Assembly: GCA_030522415.1 (NCBI GenBank)
Contig: CM060124.1
Location: 28,058,954 to 28,122,953, forward strand
Source: Channallabes apus
Lineage: Eukaryota; Chordata; Actinopteri; Siluriformes; Clariidae
DNA length: 64,000 bases
Direction of reading: 5' to 3'
The notes under the pieces were generated by a model that was not told the DNA's origin, did not search any database, and saw only the letters and a program-made list of their open reading frames with translations. Position 1 is the stretch's first letter. Every line of letters begins with the position of its first letter. A program made the translations under genes and the position numbers. Below are positions 20,696 to 31,850 of this stretch, one piece after another.

Positions 20696-23425
20696 ATTAT
20701 TCCAGGCTTTTTGTACTTTTTTTCTGTTTTTGGAACCAATTATATTAAAACCCCTATTACCCCAAACACCCCCTCCCCAAACCCCCTAGCCCAGCCAAGT
20801 GACTGCAAACTGTAAAAGAAGAACCAATCCCCTGGCTTGTTGCTCAGCTCTGCTGCGCTCTGGAGGGACATGGCTTGACAATAGCTCATTTACATGGACA
20901 CTGTAACAGCACATTTGGACGAAGAGTGGAATAAAGGTTTGAACTTGAGCTATGAACACTGCATTTCATCTGAGGGCTATTTCAACTGGAGCATTAATAC
21001 ACACACTCTCTTAAGGGGAGCTCTGAGACCTTTAATGCACCATTTACTTCAATTCAATTCAATTCAGCTGATTCATGGTAATCTGTTGCATTTACACTGT
21101 ACTGCCATAACATAAATTGTGTACAGTACAGTGCAAAAGGCTTGAGCCTCCCCAAATTTCTTCACATTTTACATTAAATTAAATTAATTTATTTTTAATG
21201 AAAGAAATGTGAACAAATATTTTAATGTGACAGGCTAAAGTGTGAGAAGTGTCTAAAAATATGTCTGTAAAGATTCTTAGTCATTCAAGTGATCTGGAAG
21301 TTGAGTCATGTCAACTGGACTTCTTTATTGTTCAGTCATAGTTACAGCACAGTAACATATGGCTTTTTGAAGTTAAAAGCTAAAGTAAGAGCACAGTACG
21401 GTATATATTTTTTTAAACGTACATTGTGCTGTTCGATGGAAAACGAAACAACTCAATTGAACGCAACTCTATGAATAACTATGCCAAACTTCTGACACAG
21501 GACAATCCTTCCTTCTTCAACTTCAAATTTAAAAGTACATGTTTCTTTTTTTATTGTGTGTACATTATATGTCAGCTATATGTTTCCCTTTAAGACATCC
21601 CTACACACTACTACACTATCAATACACTACATCACTAACAACAGAAAAGTAATAGAATGAGTACATTAATGTTAACCTGTAATCTTCAGCTCCATATCTG
21701 TCTAGTTGCTGTTGTACAAAATTATTCTGACTAAGGCAAACCCAGAATTTAACAATGCTTAAGATACGGAAAAAAAATATATTTTAATACGTGAGTGAAT
21801 GTGAAAGACAAAGACCTTAATAGGACTAAATTTTAGAGACCAGTAAAACACTTTGATTGGAATGTTAAAAAATAATGAGCATTTAAAAAGAGAAAATAGA
21901 AGAAACAGCTAATAAAATTGAAGCTGCAAATTCCATGTCAGACAAAAGTGATAAAAACATCCTTGGTAATGTTTTTTTTTTCTCATTCAAGCTCCACTAA
22001 ATCCTCATTTACTTTTTTTTTCAGTATTTTGTTGAAACCATGCCCAAGCCGTTGATAGTACCCATCTAAAACATCATTTCCACATTGAGCCAAGGTGAAA
22101 TAATCCATAAAGTGACACTAGCGTCCTCCAAAACTGTTCGTGTGTGTCCGGGGAATCCAAGTGGAACAGTAGTGAGATGATGGATGAAATTGGTGTCTCG
22201 TTCAGTTCCCTGGATCCTGTCCCATTGATGAATAAATGCGCTTGTCCAGGCCACATGGAGGACTGCTTTAGGACTTTACAATCTGCTTGAGATTGTTAGC
22301 GTTCCAGCACCTCAGAATAATTCACACTGACCCTTACACTTATGTATAATACCTCTCATCATAATGAAGCAATTATGTTGAAATATTGAAATATGTCAGA
22401 TTACACGATGTCTTTATCTTCAGCAAGAATACAATTAAGCTTATTATTTCTCTACTCTACTGCAGATGAACTGAAACCGGAAGTGTGTTTAAACCAGATT
22501 ACTCTTGCACTCCAAGACAGGCAATCAATAAACACACTGATTACAACAAGCCTGAAGGACACCTATATACTGTGTTGTTCATAAAGGGGTTTTAACAGAT
22601 CACTCCCTATGTTTTTCTTTGAATGAGGCATTTTGAGTGTATAAACATGCCGCTATAGGTAGAGCTGCTGTTTAATTAGAAACTGAATTTACACCTTCTG
22701 ACCGGATTTGGAATTTGACAGCGCTGTGTTTGTTCATACAGTGAATAGCATTTCGTACAGGTCAGACTACCGGATTATCTTTTGCTATCTAGGGTTCAAG
22801 GCGACACGCTCCTATTCTCCAAACCTGTCCACACACAACCTGCTGAAATGTCACCACACACTTAATTAAATGCTGCTGTTTGCAGAATTTACATGATAAA
22901 ATGTCATTGATTCTGCATGTGCCTACAGCACATCAGAAACTAATAAAATAGAGTCTGTTGTGGAAAATAAGAACGTAAAAGACACATATCCAACATCTAA
23001 TGTAAATAAACATCCATTTGCTTTGTTAAATAGCATCTAATCTTTTTTTAAAACAATACAGTTACTGTAAAACTGAATTTCTACAGAGTGACAATTCAAC
23101 ATGAGTTTGACATTTGATTGACGTTTCTTTAAGAGTCCAATGTGAATACATTGTAACTGCAGGCAAAACACTTCATACTGTAAGCCAGATTTAACCAATT
23201 CATATGTGTTGCAAGAATTGACTGGCCGAAAACATTCATGAAGTTCATGGCAATTCAGTGCTACTCTTTTAAAATGTTTGGGGATGAGCAAAATCCCACT
23301 TAGAACAAAATAGACAATAAGCCCAAAGTATTGACGTGACCATGATAACCCCTGAGCGTTAATTCTACAGAAAATGAACAAGGAGGCCCATTTTCATCCA
23401 AGAAGTCAGTCATTCACCAGTTTAG
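20696..23425. other. Unassigned noncoding stretch
   Basis: AT-rich sequence with a short TTCAA repeat at 21050-21066. Overlapping minus-strand frames of about 60 codons at 22066-22256 have no recognisable motif and I treat them as chance. No gene, RNA gene or element boundary is found up to the LTR at 23426. Confidence 0.5.
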
Positions 23426-23807
23426 TGTCAAGATGGACTAACCTGAGGTGACCAGAAGACGTAGCTTTAGCGGTTAGCCCAATGTAGCGTGGAGGATAAA
23501 CCCAAACGCGGAAAGAAGCGAGCAGGCAGGATAACCACGCGATTTAGTTTAAGGACTCTCACAAAAGCGGAGCAAGGGAAAAACACAAATTTAACCCGCG
23601 TCCTAAAATACACACACAATAGCAAAGACAAACGGAACCAACATGTGAGTACTCACGGTTTGCTGAAACGACAGCTGGAGCTGACATGGGCCGAACTCAA
23701 TGACTGAGCGGTAAGCCATCGTTTGTTTACCTCTTTTATACTTCCTGGTTTTGCGCCCGTCTTACTTCCGGGTCCTAGTGCCGGGCGCAGATTGAGTGTG
23801 TATGACA
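23426..23807 (-). repeat. 3' LTR of the sushi-type element
   Basis: 382 bp, identical as read to the 5' LTR at 28200-28581. On the element strand it begins TGTCATACACACTC. The pol frame runs 46 bases into it. A G-rich polypurine tract (GGGGGG, 23816-23811) ends three bases upstream. Confidence 0.96.
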
Positions 23808-26800
23808 GTACCCCCCTGTCCAGGACTGGCTCCTGACGGTCCTGGGATGGAGGATACCCTGTGACGGTAGTCCCGAATTAGCTGGGGGTCGAGAATGAAC
23901 CGGGCCGGGATCCAAGATCGCTCCTCGGGGCCATAGCCCTCCCAGTCCACCAGGTATTGTGTACCTTTGCCCCGAGGGCGCGAGTCAAGGATTCGGCGCA
24001 CGGTGTAGGCGGGACCGCCGTCGATGATCCAGGGAGGAGGAGCTGGGGGGGTGGGTGGAATCATGGGTGAGGTGATGAAGGGCTTGAACTGGGATAGGTG
24101 GAAGACTGGATGGATCCGGAGCGCCGCAGGCAGCTGGAGCCGGTAGGTGACAGGGTTAATTCTGTGAGTGATGTGGTATGGTCCGATGAATCTGGGGGAA
24201 AGCTTCTTTGACTCGGTGCGGAGGTGGAGGTTTTTTGTGGACAGCCATACCTTGTCACCTACGTGGTATAGTCGTCCCGGAGGATGTCGGCGGCGATGTT
24301 GGTGGATGTAGCGGGCATTGGCACGTTGGATGGCCTGGTTGGTCGTAGTCCAGAGCCGCCGACATCTGCGGACCAACTGTTGGGCTGACGGTACATCAAC
24401 CTCCGGCTCTGGGTGGTTGAACACGGTGGGTTGGAAACCGTGGCATACCTCAAATGGGCTTAGGTTAGTGGCAGAGGAGATGTGGAGGTTGTGTGATAGT
24501 TCTGCCCAAATGAGGTAGCGTGCCCAGGAGCGCTGACGGTCCGCTACGAAACATCTCAGGTAGCGCTCCAGTTGTTGGTTGGTCCGCTCCGTCTGACCGT
24601 TAGTCTGTGGGTGGTATCCGGAGGACAGACTGCAGGTGGAATCGATCAGACGGCAGAAGGCCTTCCAGAACCGGGCTGTGAACTGGGGCCCTCTGTCCGA
24701 GACGATATCCTTGGGGAACCCATGCAGACGGACTACGTGCTCTAAAATCAGCTCTGCTGTTTCCTTTGCTGACGGGAGTCCGGCGAGAGCCACCAGATGC
24801 ATGGTCTTAGAGAACCGATCCACGATCGTGAGGATGGTGTCCTTTCCTTCGGAGGCCGGCAGGCCCGTGATGAAGTCCACGGCAATGTGCGTCCAGGGCC
24901 GTCGAGGGACTGGAAGGGGTTGCAGTTCTCCTGGAGAGGGTCGGTTGGTGGTCTTCGCCCTGGCACACACTGGGCATGCCTGAACGAACTCTTGGACGTC
25001 CCTCGTCATGGATGGCCACCAGAAGTCGCGCTGGATAAATTGGAGGGATCGTCGGGTGCCTGGATGGCCCGAAATTGGGGAGGAGTGTCCCCAGTGGAGA
25101 ACCTCGGGTCTCATCCCTTCCGGCACGAAGAGTCGTCCAGGTGGCACACCTGCCGGTTCGGTCTCTGTACCTCGTGCCTGGCGCACTCTCGTTTCCAGGT
25201 CCAGTTGCAGGGGTGCGATGATCTTGGAAGAGGGGAGGACAGGCGCGGGGTCCGCCCGGGGGGGGTCCACCTCTAGTTGTCGGGAGAGGGCGTCAGCTTT
25301 GGTGTTCTTGGGCCCCGGGCGGTATGAGAGGTGGAAGTTGTAATTCTCAAAGAATAATGCCCACCGCGCCTGTCGTGGATTTAACTGTTTAATGTTTCGG
25401 ATGGTGATTAGATTTTGATGGTCCGTCCAGACTATGAATGGCTCACTGACGCCCTGGAGCCAGTGACGCCACTCCTCCAGAGCCCACTTTATGGCCAGCA
25501 GTTCGCGGTCCCCTACCCCGTATCGCTGCTGAGTGGAGTCAAATTTTCTGGAGAAAAAACCACAAGGGTGTAGTTTTTGGTCTGGACCTTGCTGTGAGAG
25601 GATAGCTCCAGCGCCCACATCTGAAGCATCCACCTCCACAACGAATGATTTATTGACATCTGGGTGGTGGAGAATCGGTGCAGTGGTGAAGCGGTGACAC
25701 AGTGATCGAAAAGCGGAGACAGCTGCCGGGTTGAGGTGAAAAGGGAGAGAGGAGGGACGGGTCAGAGCGGTTAGGGGGGCGGCAACTGTACTGTAGTCCC
25801 GGATAAAGCGACGATAGAAGTTCGCAAACCCGAGAAACCGTTGAAGCTGTTTGAGGGTCTTGGGTAGGGGCCAATGACGCACAACCTCTAGCTTCTGCGG
25901 GTCCATGGCCACACCCTGGGGCGAGATGACAAAACCCAGGAACGTGGTGGAGCGCTCGTGAAAAGCGCACTTTTCCAACTTACAGTACAGTTGGTGGGCG
26001 AGTAATCTCTTTAGAACCGCCCTGACGTGCTGGGTGTGTTCTTCCATGGTGCGTGAATAAATTAAAATATCGTCCAGGTATGCGAATGCCCACCGACCGA
26101 GCATGTCCCGAAGGACGTCGTTAATGAAGTGTTGGAATGCGGCGGGGGCATTGCACAGTCCGAATGGGATGACAAGGGTTTCATAATGTCCGGTGGGGGT
26201 GATGAACGCCGTCTTCCACTCATCGCCCTCTCTGATGCGCACCAAGTTGTAGGCGCTCCGGAGGTCCAACTTCGTAAAGATGGTGGCGCCAGAGAGGGCG
26301 TCCAGGGCTGAGTTGGTAAGAGGCAGAGGATGTCGGTTTTTGATGGTGAGATGGTTGAGCCCCCGATAGTCGACACAAGGGCGAAGTTCACCGCCTCTCT
26401 TCTTCACGAAGAAGAACCCCGCGGCGGCAGGTGAGGAGGAGGGTCTGATGGTGCCTTGGTGCAGGGCGTTGTTTACATATTCCTCCATCACCTGGGTCTC
26501 GGTGGGTGTGAGTGAGTAGAGATGGCCGCGGGGGGGGATCGTACCGGGTTGGAGGTCTATGGCGAGGTCGTATGGACGATGAGGAGGAAGATGGGTGGCT
26601 CGTCGCCTGCAGAAAACCTCCGATAGGTCTCGGTATGGTTCGGGGATGGAGTTGGTGTCGACGTCGGGGGCCTCGGACTCCCTAGAGCACGTCCCAGCCG
26701 CTGCCCGTAGGCATAGTTCGTTGCAGGTCGCGCCCCACTGAAGGATCCGATTCTGGGTCCAGGAGATTAGAGGGTCATGTTGGAGCAGCCAGGGATGACC

Positions 26801-27214
26801 AAGGATGATGGGTGGAGATGAGATGGAGGTGACGAAGAATTTTAACTGTTCATGGTGTTGGTTGATGGAGATGGTGATGGGTTCTGTTCGGGTGCTGATT
26901 GGGCTGGTGGAGAGGGGGCGACCGTCGACAGAGGTGATGCGAACGGGCTGGGATAACGCCTCGAGTTTTACCCCCAGGGTTTTGGCATATGCAGAGTCAA
27001 TGAAGTTACCTGCTGCCCCGGAGTCGATGAACGCAGCACTTCGGACCCGTTTGTGGCCAACCTGGAGGTGTACCTGAACCGTGAGACGGGAGGAGTTGGT
27101 GGTGATGGCGGAGAGACGAAGGTGACCCGGCGAGTATCTCTCTCCTCTCACCGGGCCTGGGCGTTTCCCGGTCTGAGCGGACAGGTCGCCCTGTGATGTG
27201 TAGCTGACCCGCAA
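23762..27214 (-). CDS. pol: Pol polyprotein: protease, RT, RNase H, integrase, chromodomain
   Basis: The enzyme polyprotein copies element RNA to DNA and integrates it. Numbering from the first Met (27214): protease DSG 64-66; RT with LDLRSAY about 316-322 and YLDD 379-382; RNase H with VDASD 528-532, TDH 597-599 and ADALS 640-644. Integrase has its zinc finger H710, H717, C747, C750, and D780, D840, E876 with the D35E spacing. A GPY motif lies at about 1011-1013 and a chromodomain at about 1069-1117 ([10 protein letters not shown] .. [15 protein letters not shown]). The Met is probably not used; translation most likely enters by -1 frameshifting from gag at 27169-27163. The stop lies inside the 3' LTR. 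All catalytic residues are present and the frame is open. Confidence 0.96.
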   Translation of the reverse strand: MRVSYTSQGDLSAQTGKRPGPVRGERYSPGHLRLSAITTNSSRLTVQVHLQVGHKRVRSAAFIDSGAAGNFIDSAYAKTLGVKLEALSQPVRITSVDGRPLSTSPISTRTEPITISINQHHEQLKFFVTSISSPPIILGHPWLLQHDPLISWTQNRILQWGATCNELCLRAAAGTCSRESEAPDVDTNSIPEPYRDLSEVFCRRRATHLPPHRPYDLAIDLQPGTIPPRGHLYSLTPTETQVMEEYVNNALHQGTIRPSSSPAAAGFFFVKKRGGELRPCVDYRGLNHLTIKNRHPLPLTNSALDALSGATIFTKLDLRSAYNLVRIREGDEWKTAFITPTGHYETLVIPFGLCNAPAAFQHFINDVLRDMLGRWAFAYLDDILIYSRTMEEHTQHVRAVLKRLLAHQLYCKLEKCAFHERSTTFLGFVISPQGVAMDPQKLEVVRHWPLPKTLKQLQRFLGFANFYRRFIRDYSTVAAPLTALTRPSSLPFHLNPAAVSAFRSLCHRFTTAPILHHPDVNKSFVVEVDASDVGAGAILSQQGPDQKLHPCGFFSRKFDSTQQRYGVGDRELLAIKWALEEWRHWLQGVSEPFIVWTDHQNLITIRNIKQLNPRQARWALFFENYNFHLSYRPGPKNTKADALSRQLEVDPPRADPAPVLPSSKIIAPLQLDLETRVRQARGTETEPAGVPPGRLFVPEGMRPEVLHWGHSSPISGHPGTRRSLQFIQRDFWWPSMTRDVQEFVQACPVCARAKTTNRPSPGELQPLPVPRRPWTHIAVDFITGLPASEGKDTILTIVDRFSKTMHLVALAGLPSAKETAELILEHVVRLHGFPKDIVSDRGPQFTARFWKAFCRLIDSTCSLSSGYHPQTNGQTERTNQQLERYLRCFVADRQRSWARYLIWAELSHNLHISSATNLSPFEVCHGFQPTVFNHPEPEVDVPSAQQLVRRCRRLWTTTNQAIQRANARYIHQHRRRHPPGRLYHVGDKVWLSTKNLHLRTESKKLSPRFIGPYHITHRINPVTYRLQLPAALRIHPVFHLSQFKPFITSPMIPPTPPAPPPWIIDGGPAYTVRRILDSRPRGKGTQYLVDWEGYGPEERSWIPARFILDPQLIRDYRHRVSSIPGPSGASPGQGGTVIHTQSAPGTRTRK
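23808..23820 (-). promoter_or_regulatory. Polypurine tract next to the 3' LTR
   Basis: The element strand reads ACAGGGGGGTAC immediately before the LTR. A purine run at this place primes plus-strand DNA synthesis in LTR retroelements. The run is short and three bases from the LTR, and it is also coding: it specifies the Gly-Gly-Thr near the Pol C-terminus. Confidence 0.6.
27110..27169 (-). promoter_or_regulatory. -1 ribosomal frameshift cassette: GGGAAAC slippery site plus pseudoknot
   Basis: GGGAAAC occupies 27169-27163 and is phased G|GGA|AAC in the gag frame, exactly X XXY YYZ. After a 7-nt spacer comes CCCGGTGAG (27155-27147), which pairs with CTCGCCGGG (27134-27126) as a 9-bp stem with one G.U. 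In the loop GGAGAGA (27145-27139) can pair with TCTCTCC (27116-27110), giving an H-type pseudoknot. The gag stop (27150-27148) lies in stem 1. A -1 slip here enters the pol frame. The mammalian gene PEG10, derived from this group, is known to use the same GGGAAAC heptamer. Confidence 0.85.
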
Positions 27215-28197
27215 TAGGCACAGAGCCCTTCACGAAAGCGTCTCTCCCGTTCTGCAGCGGTCAAGGAGGCGCGTCCTAGTTGCATGGGTTCCCCGGCTCC
27301 GGTGTCAACCACGGCAGGAGGTGGAGAACCGACATGTCCCGGGGTGGCGTAGGTGGCGGAGTCTGCGGGGCGTGGAGTGGTGACAGTGAAGGCGGGTGCT
27401 GGTCGTGAAGTGGTGACGGCGAAGGTGGGTGCAGGTGGCAGGGTGCGAGGGGCTGGCCTCGGACGAGAGAGGAGGCGCTGGTCGATCCGGAGAGCGAGTT
27501 GGATCAGGCCCTCCAGGGTCGCAGGAAGCTCTCGCCCGGCTAGTTCGTCCTTAATTCGAGAAGCCAGTCCCTCGTAGTAGGATGTCCGGAGTGCTGCATC
27601 GCCCCACGTTGTTTGGACGGCGAGAGTGCGAAACTCGGCCGTATAGCGGCTCACGGGCAATCCTCCCTGCCTCAGGTGATAAAGTCTGGTGTCGGTCTCC
27701 ACCTCGCCCGCTGGATGTTCAAAAGTGAGTTTGAGTTGGTGGATGAACTCATTGTAAGAGTGAGCGGTATCTGTATCTGCCTGTAAAACTGCCGTGGCCC
27801 ACTCTGCTGCCTGCCCTTTTAGCAACGAGACGAGAAGAGCAATGCGAAGGCGATCGGTGGAGTATTTGGTGGCATTAAACTCAAACACCAGATCGAGAGC
27901 TGTCAGAAAAACGCTGCACTTCCCGTCCGTGCCGTTCCACTTCTCTGGTAGAGAAAGAAAAACATCAGAAGGAGGGGGGGGGGGGGGATGCGGCGCCGCG
28001 GCCTCCGCGGCGTGCGATCGAGCAGTGACGCCATCAACAGCTGCGCGGAGATCCGTATTCTCCCGCCGGAGCTCAGCGACCTCGCGGCGGAGAGAAGCGA
28101 GATCCCCGGTTAGCTGATTGATTAGCGCCGCATGCTGATCTACAACGTCGCAGAGACTCGCATAATCCGCTGGGTTTACCGCGGAGGGCTCAGTCAT
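27148..28197 (-). CDS. gag: Gag protein with CCHC zinc knuckle, 349 aa
   Basis: The structural capsid protein that packages element RNA. Residues about 20-60 are heptad-rich with alternating Leu, Arg and Glu, likely a coiled coil. A proline run follows at about 72-77, then a capsid-like region (FLTALDLVF .. [20 protein letters not shown]). A proline-rich linker and one zinc knuckle at 326-339 ([15 protein letters not shown]-x2-C-x4-H-x4-C) complete it. The start ATG at 28197 lies two bases from the LTR edge, inside the proposed primer-binding site; no earlier in-frame ATG is possible within the transcript. The C-terminus overlaps pol by 67 bases. Intact. Confidence 0.93.
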   Translation of the reverse strand: MTEPSAVNPADYASLCDVVDQHAALINQLTGDLASLRREVAELRRENTDLRAAVDGVTARSHAAEAAAPHPPPPPPSDVFLSLPEKWNGTDGKCSVFLTALDLVFEFNATKYSTDRLRIALLVSLLKGQAAEWATAVLQADTDTAHSYNEFIHQLKLTFEHPAGEVETDTRLYHLRQGGLPVSRYTAEFRTLAVQTTWGDAALRTSYYEGLASRIKDELAGRELPATLEGLIQLALRIDQRLLSRPRPAPRTLPPAPTFAVTTSRPAPAFTVTTPRPADSATYATPGHVGSPPPAVVDTGAGEPMQLGRASLTAAERERRFREGLCAYCGSATHHRATCPLRPGNAQAR

Positions 28198-28199
28198 TC
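28188..28199 (-). promoter_or_regulatory. Self-priming primer-binding site
   Basis: Immediately after the 5' LTR the element strand reads G then AATGACTGAGC (28198-28188). This 11-mer is the exact complement of GCTCAGTCATT inside the LTR (28483-28473), at the predicted 5' end of the RNA. Tf1-group elements prime reverse transcription with the first 11 nt of their own transcript instead of a tRNA, and this geometry matches. I see no tRNA 3'-end complementarity here. Confidence 0.82.
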
Positions 28200-28581
28200 T
28201 GTCAAGATGGACTAACCTGAGGTGACCAGAAGACGTAGCTTTAGCGGTTAGCCCAATGTAGCGTGGAGGATAAACCCAAACGCGGAAAGAAGCGAGCAGG
28301 CAGGATAACCACGCGATTTAGTTTAAGGACTCTCACAAAAGCGGAGCAAGGGAAAAACACAAATTTAACCCGCGTCCTAAAATACACACACAATAGCAAA
28401 GACAAACGGAACCAACATGTGAGTACTCACGGTTTGCTGAAACGACAGCTGGAGCTGACATGGGCCGAACTCAATGACTGAGCGGTAAGCCATCGTTTGT
28501 TTACCTCTTTTATACTTCCTGGTTTTGCGCCCGTCTTACTTCCGGGTCCTAGTGCCGGGCGCAGATTGAGTGTGTATGACA
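28200..28581 (-). repeat. 5' LTR of the sushi-type element
   Basis: 382 bp, identical as read to the left LTR. On the element strand U3 carries GCACTAGGACCCGGAAGT (an ETS-type GGAAGT motif) and TATAAAAG at 28514-28507. The predicted transcript start is at 28483. The 72-codon plus-strand frames seen in both LTRs are antisense chance frames. Confidence 0.95.
28473..28514 (-). promoter_or_regulatory. TATA box and predicted transcription start in the 5' LTR
   Basis: TATAAAAG runs from 28514 to 28507. GCTCAGTCATT begins at 28483, 31 bases downstream of the first T, the usual TATA-to-start distance. This 11-mer is the part complementary to the primer-binding site, so two independent arguments agree on the start. 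Confidence 0.75.
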
Positions 28582-28586
28582 TTTAG

Positions 28587-31367
28587 AGTGTTATGCAGCC
28601 TAATTATGCCTAAACTTGGCTAAAATGAATGTTTATAATATTTTGATATGTATGGATATAATTTATATTCATAACGGTATAGGAGCATAGAGGAGAATGA
28701 ACAAAGAAAAGCCTTCAAGGCTTGTTAGTGAAGCTAAAAGAGGAAAGAGGGCACTGAGGCTTCAGGTTTTAGCATCTCTCACCACTTTTATGGCCTCTGG
28801 AGAAATAAATTAGTCAACAAATGGAATTGTATGGCGTGAGAAGATTCACTGACCAAAAATGTGTTGGATTTTTAAGGGACAAGAAAGTAACAGGTATAAG
28901 CATGAAAATTAAAATGGTGTTATGACCCAGCTGAGAGTGAGTTAAGGATCAGCTTGAGTTCACAATCAGGGTTACAGGTGATGTGATGGAGAATGTGTCT
29001 TTTGTGCCCTGCATGCGACAGGAGTGAAACACAGACAAAGGATTCAAAGTTCATGGTTGTACAGTATATTGTGCTACTATATGTGACAACATATAGTAAC
29101 ACAGACACGTTGCTTTCTTTATCTGCAGCTTATGTGCAGGGACTGATTGATAATGTCAACTTTGGTGTGGAAATTAAGACACTGTAGTGGCAGCTGAATG
29201 GAGCAGGCAAGATCCTGGATCTGTAATGGAGTGACCTGGACAAAGCAAATTACCCATACACCCACACAATACCAAAATATACTTACAGTACACATCAAGT
29301 GTTATAACAAAGGACTTGGTGTAGACAACTGTATAACAATTGAATTCCTGTAGAATATGCTGTAATGTGGAGATTAAGGGAACAAATGAAGACTTAGTCT
29401 GCTAAAGCTTATTATTAATTTCAAGCAGTGATCCTATTGCAAATAGCAAGAATAACTTTTTTTCACTTCTTATTGAAAGCCCATGTCTCAGCATCCAGGG
29501 CTAATCTCCCATGAATATTATCCGGCATTACACTAATCTCATTTTTGTGCTTCAGGTGAAAAAAGAGAAATATCAAGAAGGATTAACAGGTAAGGTATAG
29601 GAAAAGATTACAAGAGCAAGATATATAAGATGATTCAGAGAGTTGATATAATGGCACTGCTTAACTCTGGATTCTGATTGGGCAAAAAGTGTTTGGAACA
29701 GCAGCTCTGTGTGTAAAGTGGTTTCATTCCTCTAATAAATAATAAATTTCAAGATCAATTGTGCTGTAACTGTAAATACATCTAATTCTGATATGGCACA
29801 AAAATAAAACATCAAATTATTATAGGGAAATCATTGTATAAAAGTATAGAAATCACATAGTACTGTATATACAGAAAATATGGAAAGATTGGGGAGGACT
29901 GGGGTTTCAGGCCCAGCATGCATCATGTCTCAGATCTCATGCACATTCAAAGGACTCGTTAAGCTTCACACATTCATTCCCTTGAGACAAAAAAAAAAAG
30001 CTTCCCCAAATACTTTCTATACCCAGAAAGTGTCCAAGCATAAAAAAGCTAAAAGAATAAAAAAAGCTTATTCTTTATGCTGAAGCAGTTTTGGTATTCC
30101 GCTACTCACCTGGATGGCTTGGTACCTCTGAGGGCCTCTTGCCAATCTCCAGAACTTTTCAGCAAGTGCTTTGAATCTGGGACGACTGTCAGCATCAATC
30201 ATCTGACCTTGAGCGGGGATGAAGGATCATTAATGAGTCACAAAGTGAAGCTGATGCCTTTATCAGCAAATCAGTTAGCGGCAAATTCAAACCTCAAAGA
30301 TTATAATAAAAATGTGAAGTTGCTTTCCAACCACCAAACTCAATTTTAAATGTAAATTTCTAAAGTCATGATCATCTGTGGTGAACATTAAAATAATAAT
30401 TCAGTCCATGTTTCTGCCACACTGTTGTTTCTTCACAGTTCATTTCCTCTTAAGCTGTCACTACACTAGTTTATTTCAATTTAATTATGTTTTATGTAAT
30501 TACTCCTGCGACAAAAATTCCAACACTATGTTTACATTTATATCTGGTTATTAGTTAGTGCATCAAGGATTAGAACCAAAACAGTTTATTGTATAATTAT
30601 ACTGTTAATGCATCTAAGCTCTTTGCAAATGAGGCTTAATTTTTATTATGTTTGATTCACCTGTAAGCAAAACAAAACAAACAAAAATAAAAACAGTTGT
30701 GCTGTTATTTGTTCAACAAAGGGTCCGCCCCCCATTTTTCTTTAATAATATTTATTGCAGTGAAGATACATACTCTTTCTCTGCAGCAACAAAGGCAGGG
30801 AAGACCAAGTTCAGTAAATGTGAATCTGGAGATTACACCATGTCTTTGTGGACCAGCCTACTTTCCATCATATTATGAAAATATAAAAGGCAAGGTCCTT
30901 AATACAAAAAGTACATGTTTAAAAAAAACATGGTTATAATGATGATGTTCACCATAGCTGGTGAGAATCAAAATTTCTATTCCTATTAAGGTTGATTAAG
31001 AAAAAAAAATACTTTTACCCATTTCTCACCTCATGAGCACTTTTAAGAATGCCTCAGGGTTCAATATTCGGGCCTATCATATTACATTCTGTCTATAGAC
31101 AGGGTGCAAATCTGTCCGATAGAATTTGTGGACTTCTCACACATGCACCTTGCTTTCCTTTGGCTCTGCATTGCTGACCTTTGCTGACCATTTTGTATAC
31201 GTTTAAGCTTAGCCAAGTACATAAAGAATTATGAAAAACTGCAGCAACAACCGATAACTTAGCCCTAGAATCACTACATTTTGATATACCATATTTAATT
31301 TAGTGTATTAAAGGAAAGTGTTGGTTGACAGGAGTTATAGTTCAGCATCTCCATAACGTTACCTATA
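28587..31367. other. Unassigned noncoding stretch
   Basis: AT-rich sequence. Several frames of 60-90 codons occur (for example 30077-30349), none with a recognisable motif or composition bias. No element boundary is seen. Confidence 0.5.
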
Positions 31368-31850
31368 TTCAATTCAATTCAATTCAATTTTACTTATGTA
31401 ACGCTTTTAGCAATGGTCATTGTCCCAAAGCAGCTTCACAAAAATAAAAGAAATTTAAAAAAATATTTTTTTGCATGTATGTGTGAGAAAAATGTGTATA
31501 GATAATAATAAGATGAATGAATGACTTGTCTTTGATGAGCAAGCCAAGGGTGACGGCGACAATGGCAACCCTTTGGCTTCTGGTTAAGGCAGCTGCTGTT
31601 GTTTTGTGGCCATATTCCTTGGCTGGAACCTCCCAGCTGCATCTTGGTGAACCCACTAATATCAATGGTCATCCAGTGCACCTTTCCCTTTCCTTTCCTG
31701 AAATCTACTTAAAGGAATCTATACCAGGAGCTGAACCACACACCGGTTCTACAACTGCTGCCTGCTCTCTGTTGACCTACAGAATCTCCTCCAATCTCCT
31801 TGAGCTGCTTCCAGATTCACTCACATAGTTGAGGATCTATTGCATCCTAT
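31368..31850 (-). mobile_element. L2-type LINE 3' UTR fragment
   Basis: On the minus strand the sequence ends with GCTGCTTTGGGACAATGACC, TTGCTAAAAGCG and an AATTG repeat tail (31368-31390), the same kind of 3' end as the L2 copies at 7172 and 40383. It also contains TTGCCATTGTCGCCGTCACC, which resembles their TTGCCACTGTCGCCCTCGGG. It is a different subfamily from those copies. No coding part is present. Confidence 0.7.

Larger units (their letters stand above)
23426..28581 (-). mobile_element. Complete Tf1/sushi-type chromovirus LTR retrotransposon (5156 bp)
   Basis: Two 382-bp LTRs (TGTCA..TGACA) flank open gag and pol, all in minus orientation. The 5-bp target duplication TTTAG is at 23421-23425 and 28582-28586. 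Reading both LTRs base by base I find no difference, which implies a very recent insertion. Pol has the order protease, RT, RNase H, integrase, chromodomain, which defines chromoviruses. The one-frame gag/pol offset and self-priming signature place it in the Tf1/sushi group, the group from which the mammalian PEG10 and RTL genes were domesticated. No frame-breaking mutation is visible, so it may be autonomous. Confidence 0.96.

Noticed and set aside
22066..22256. Two overlapping minus-strand frames of about 60 codons
   Set aside because: No motif, no related copy in the window, and length within chance expectation.
23489..23707. 72-codon frame repeated identically at 28263-28481
   Set aside because: It lies antisense within both LTRs and is identical only because the LTRs are identical. 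No protein motif is present.
24636..25343. Open frames of 110-160 codons on the plus strand inside the sushi-type element
   Set aside because: They are antisense shadows of the GC-rich pol gene; the minus-strand frame carries all domain motifs.
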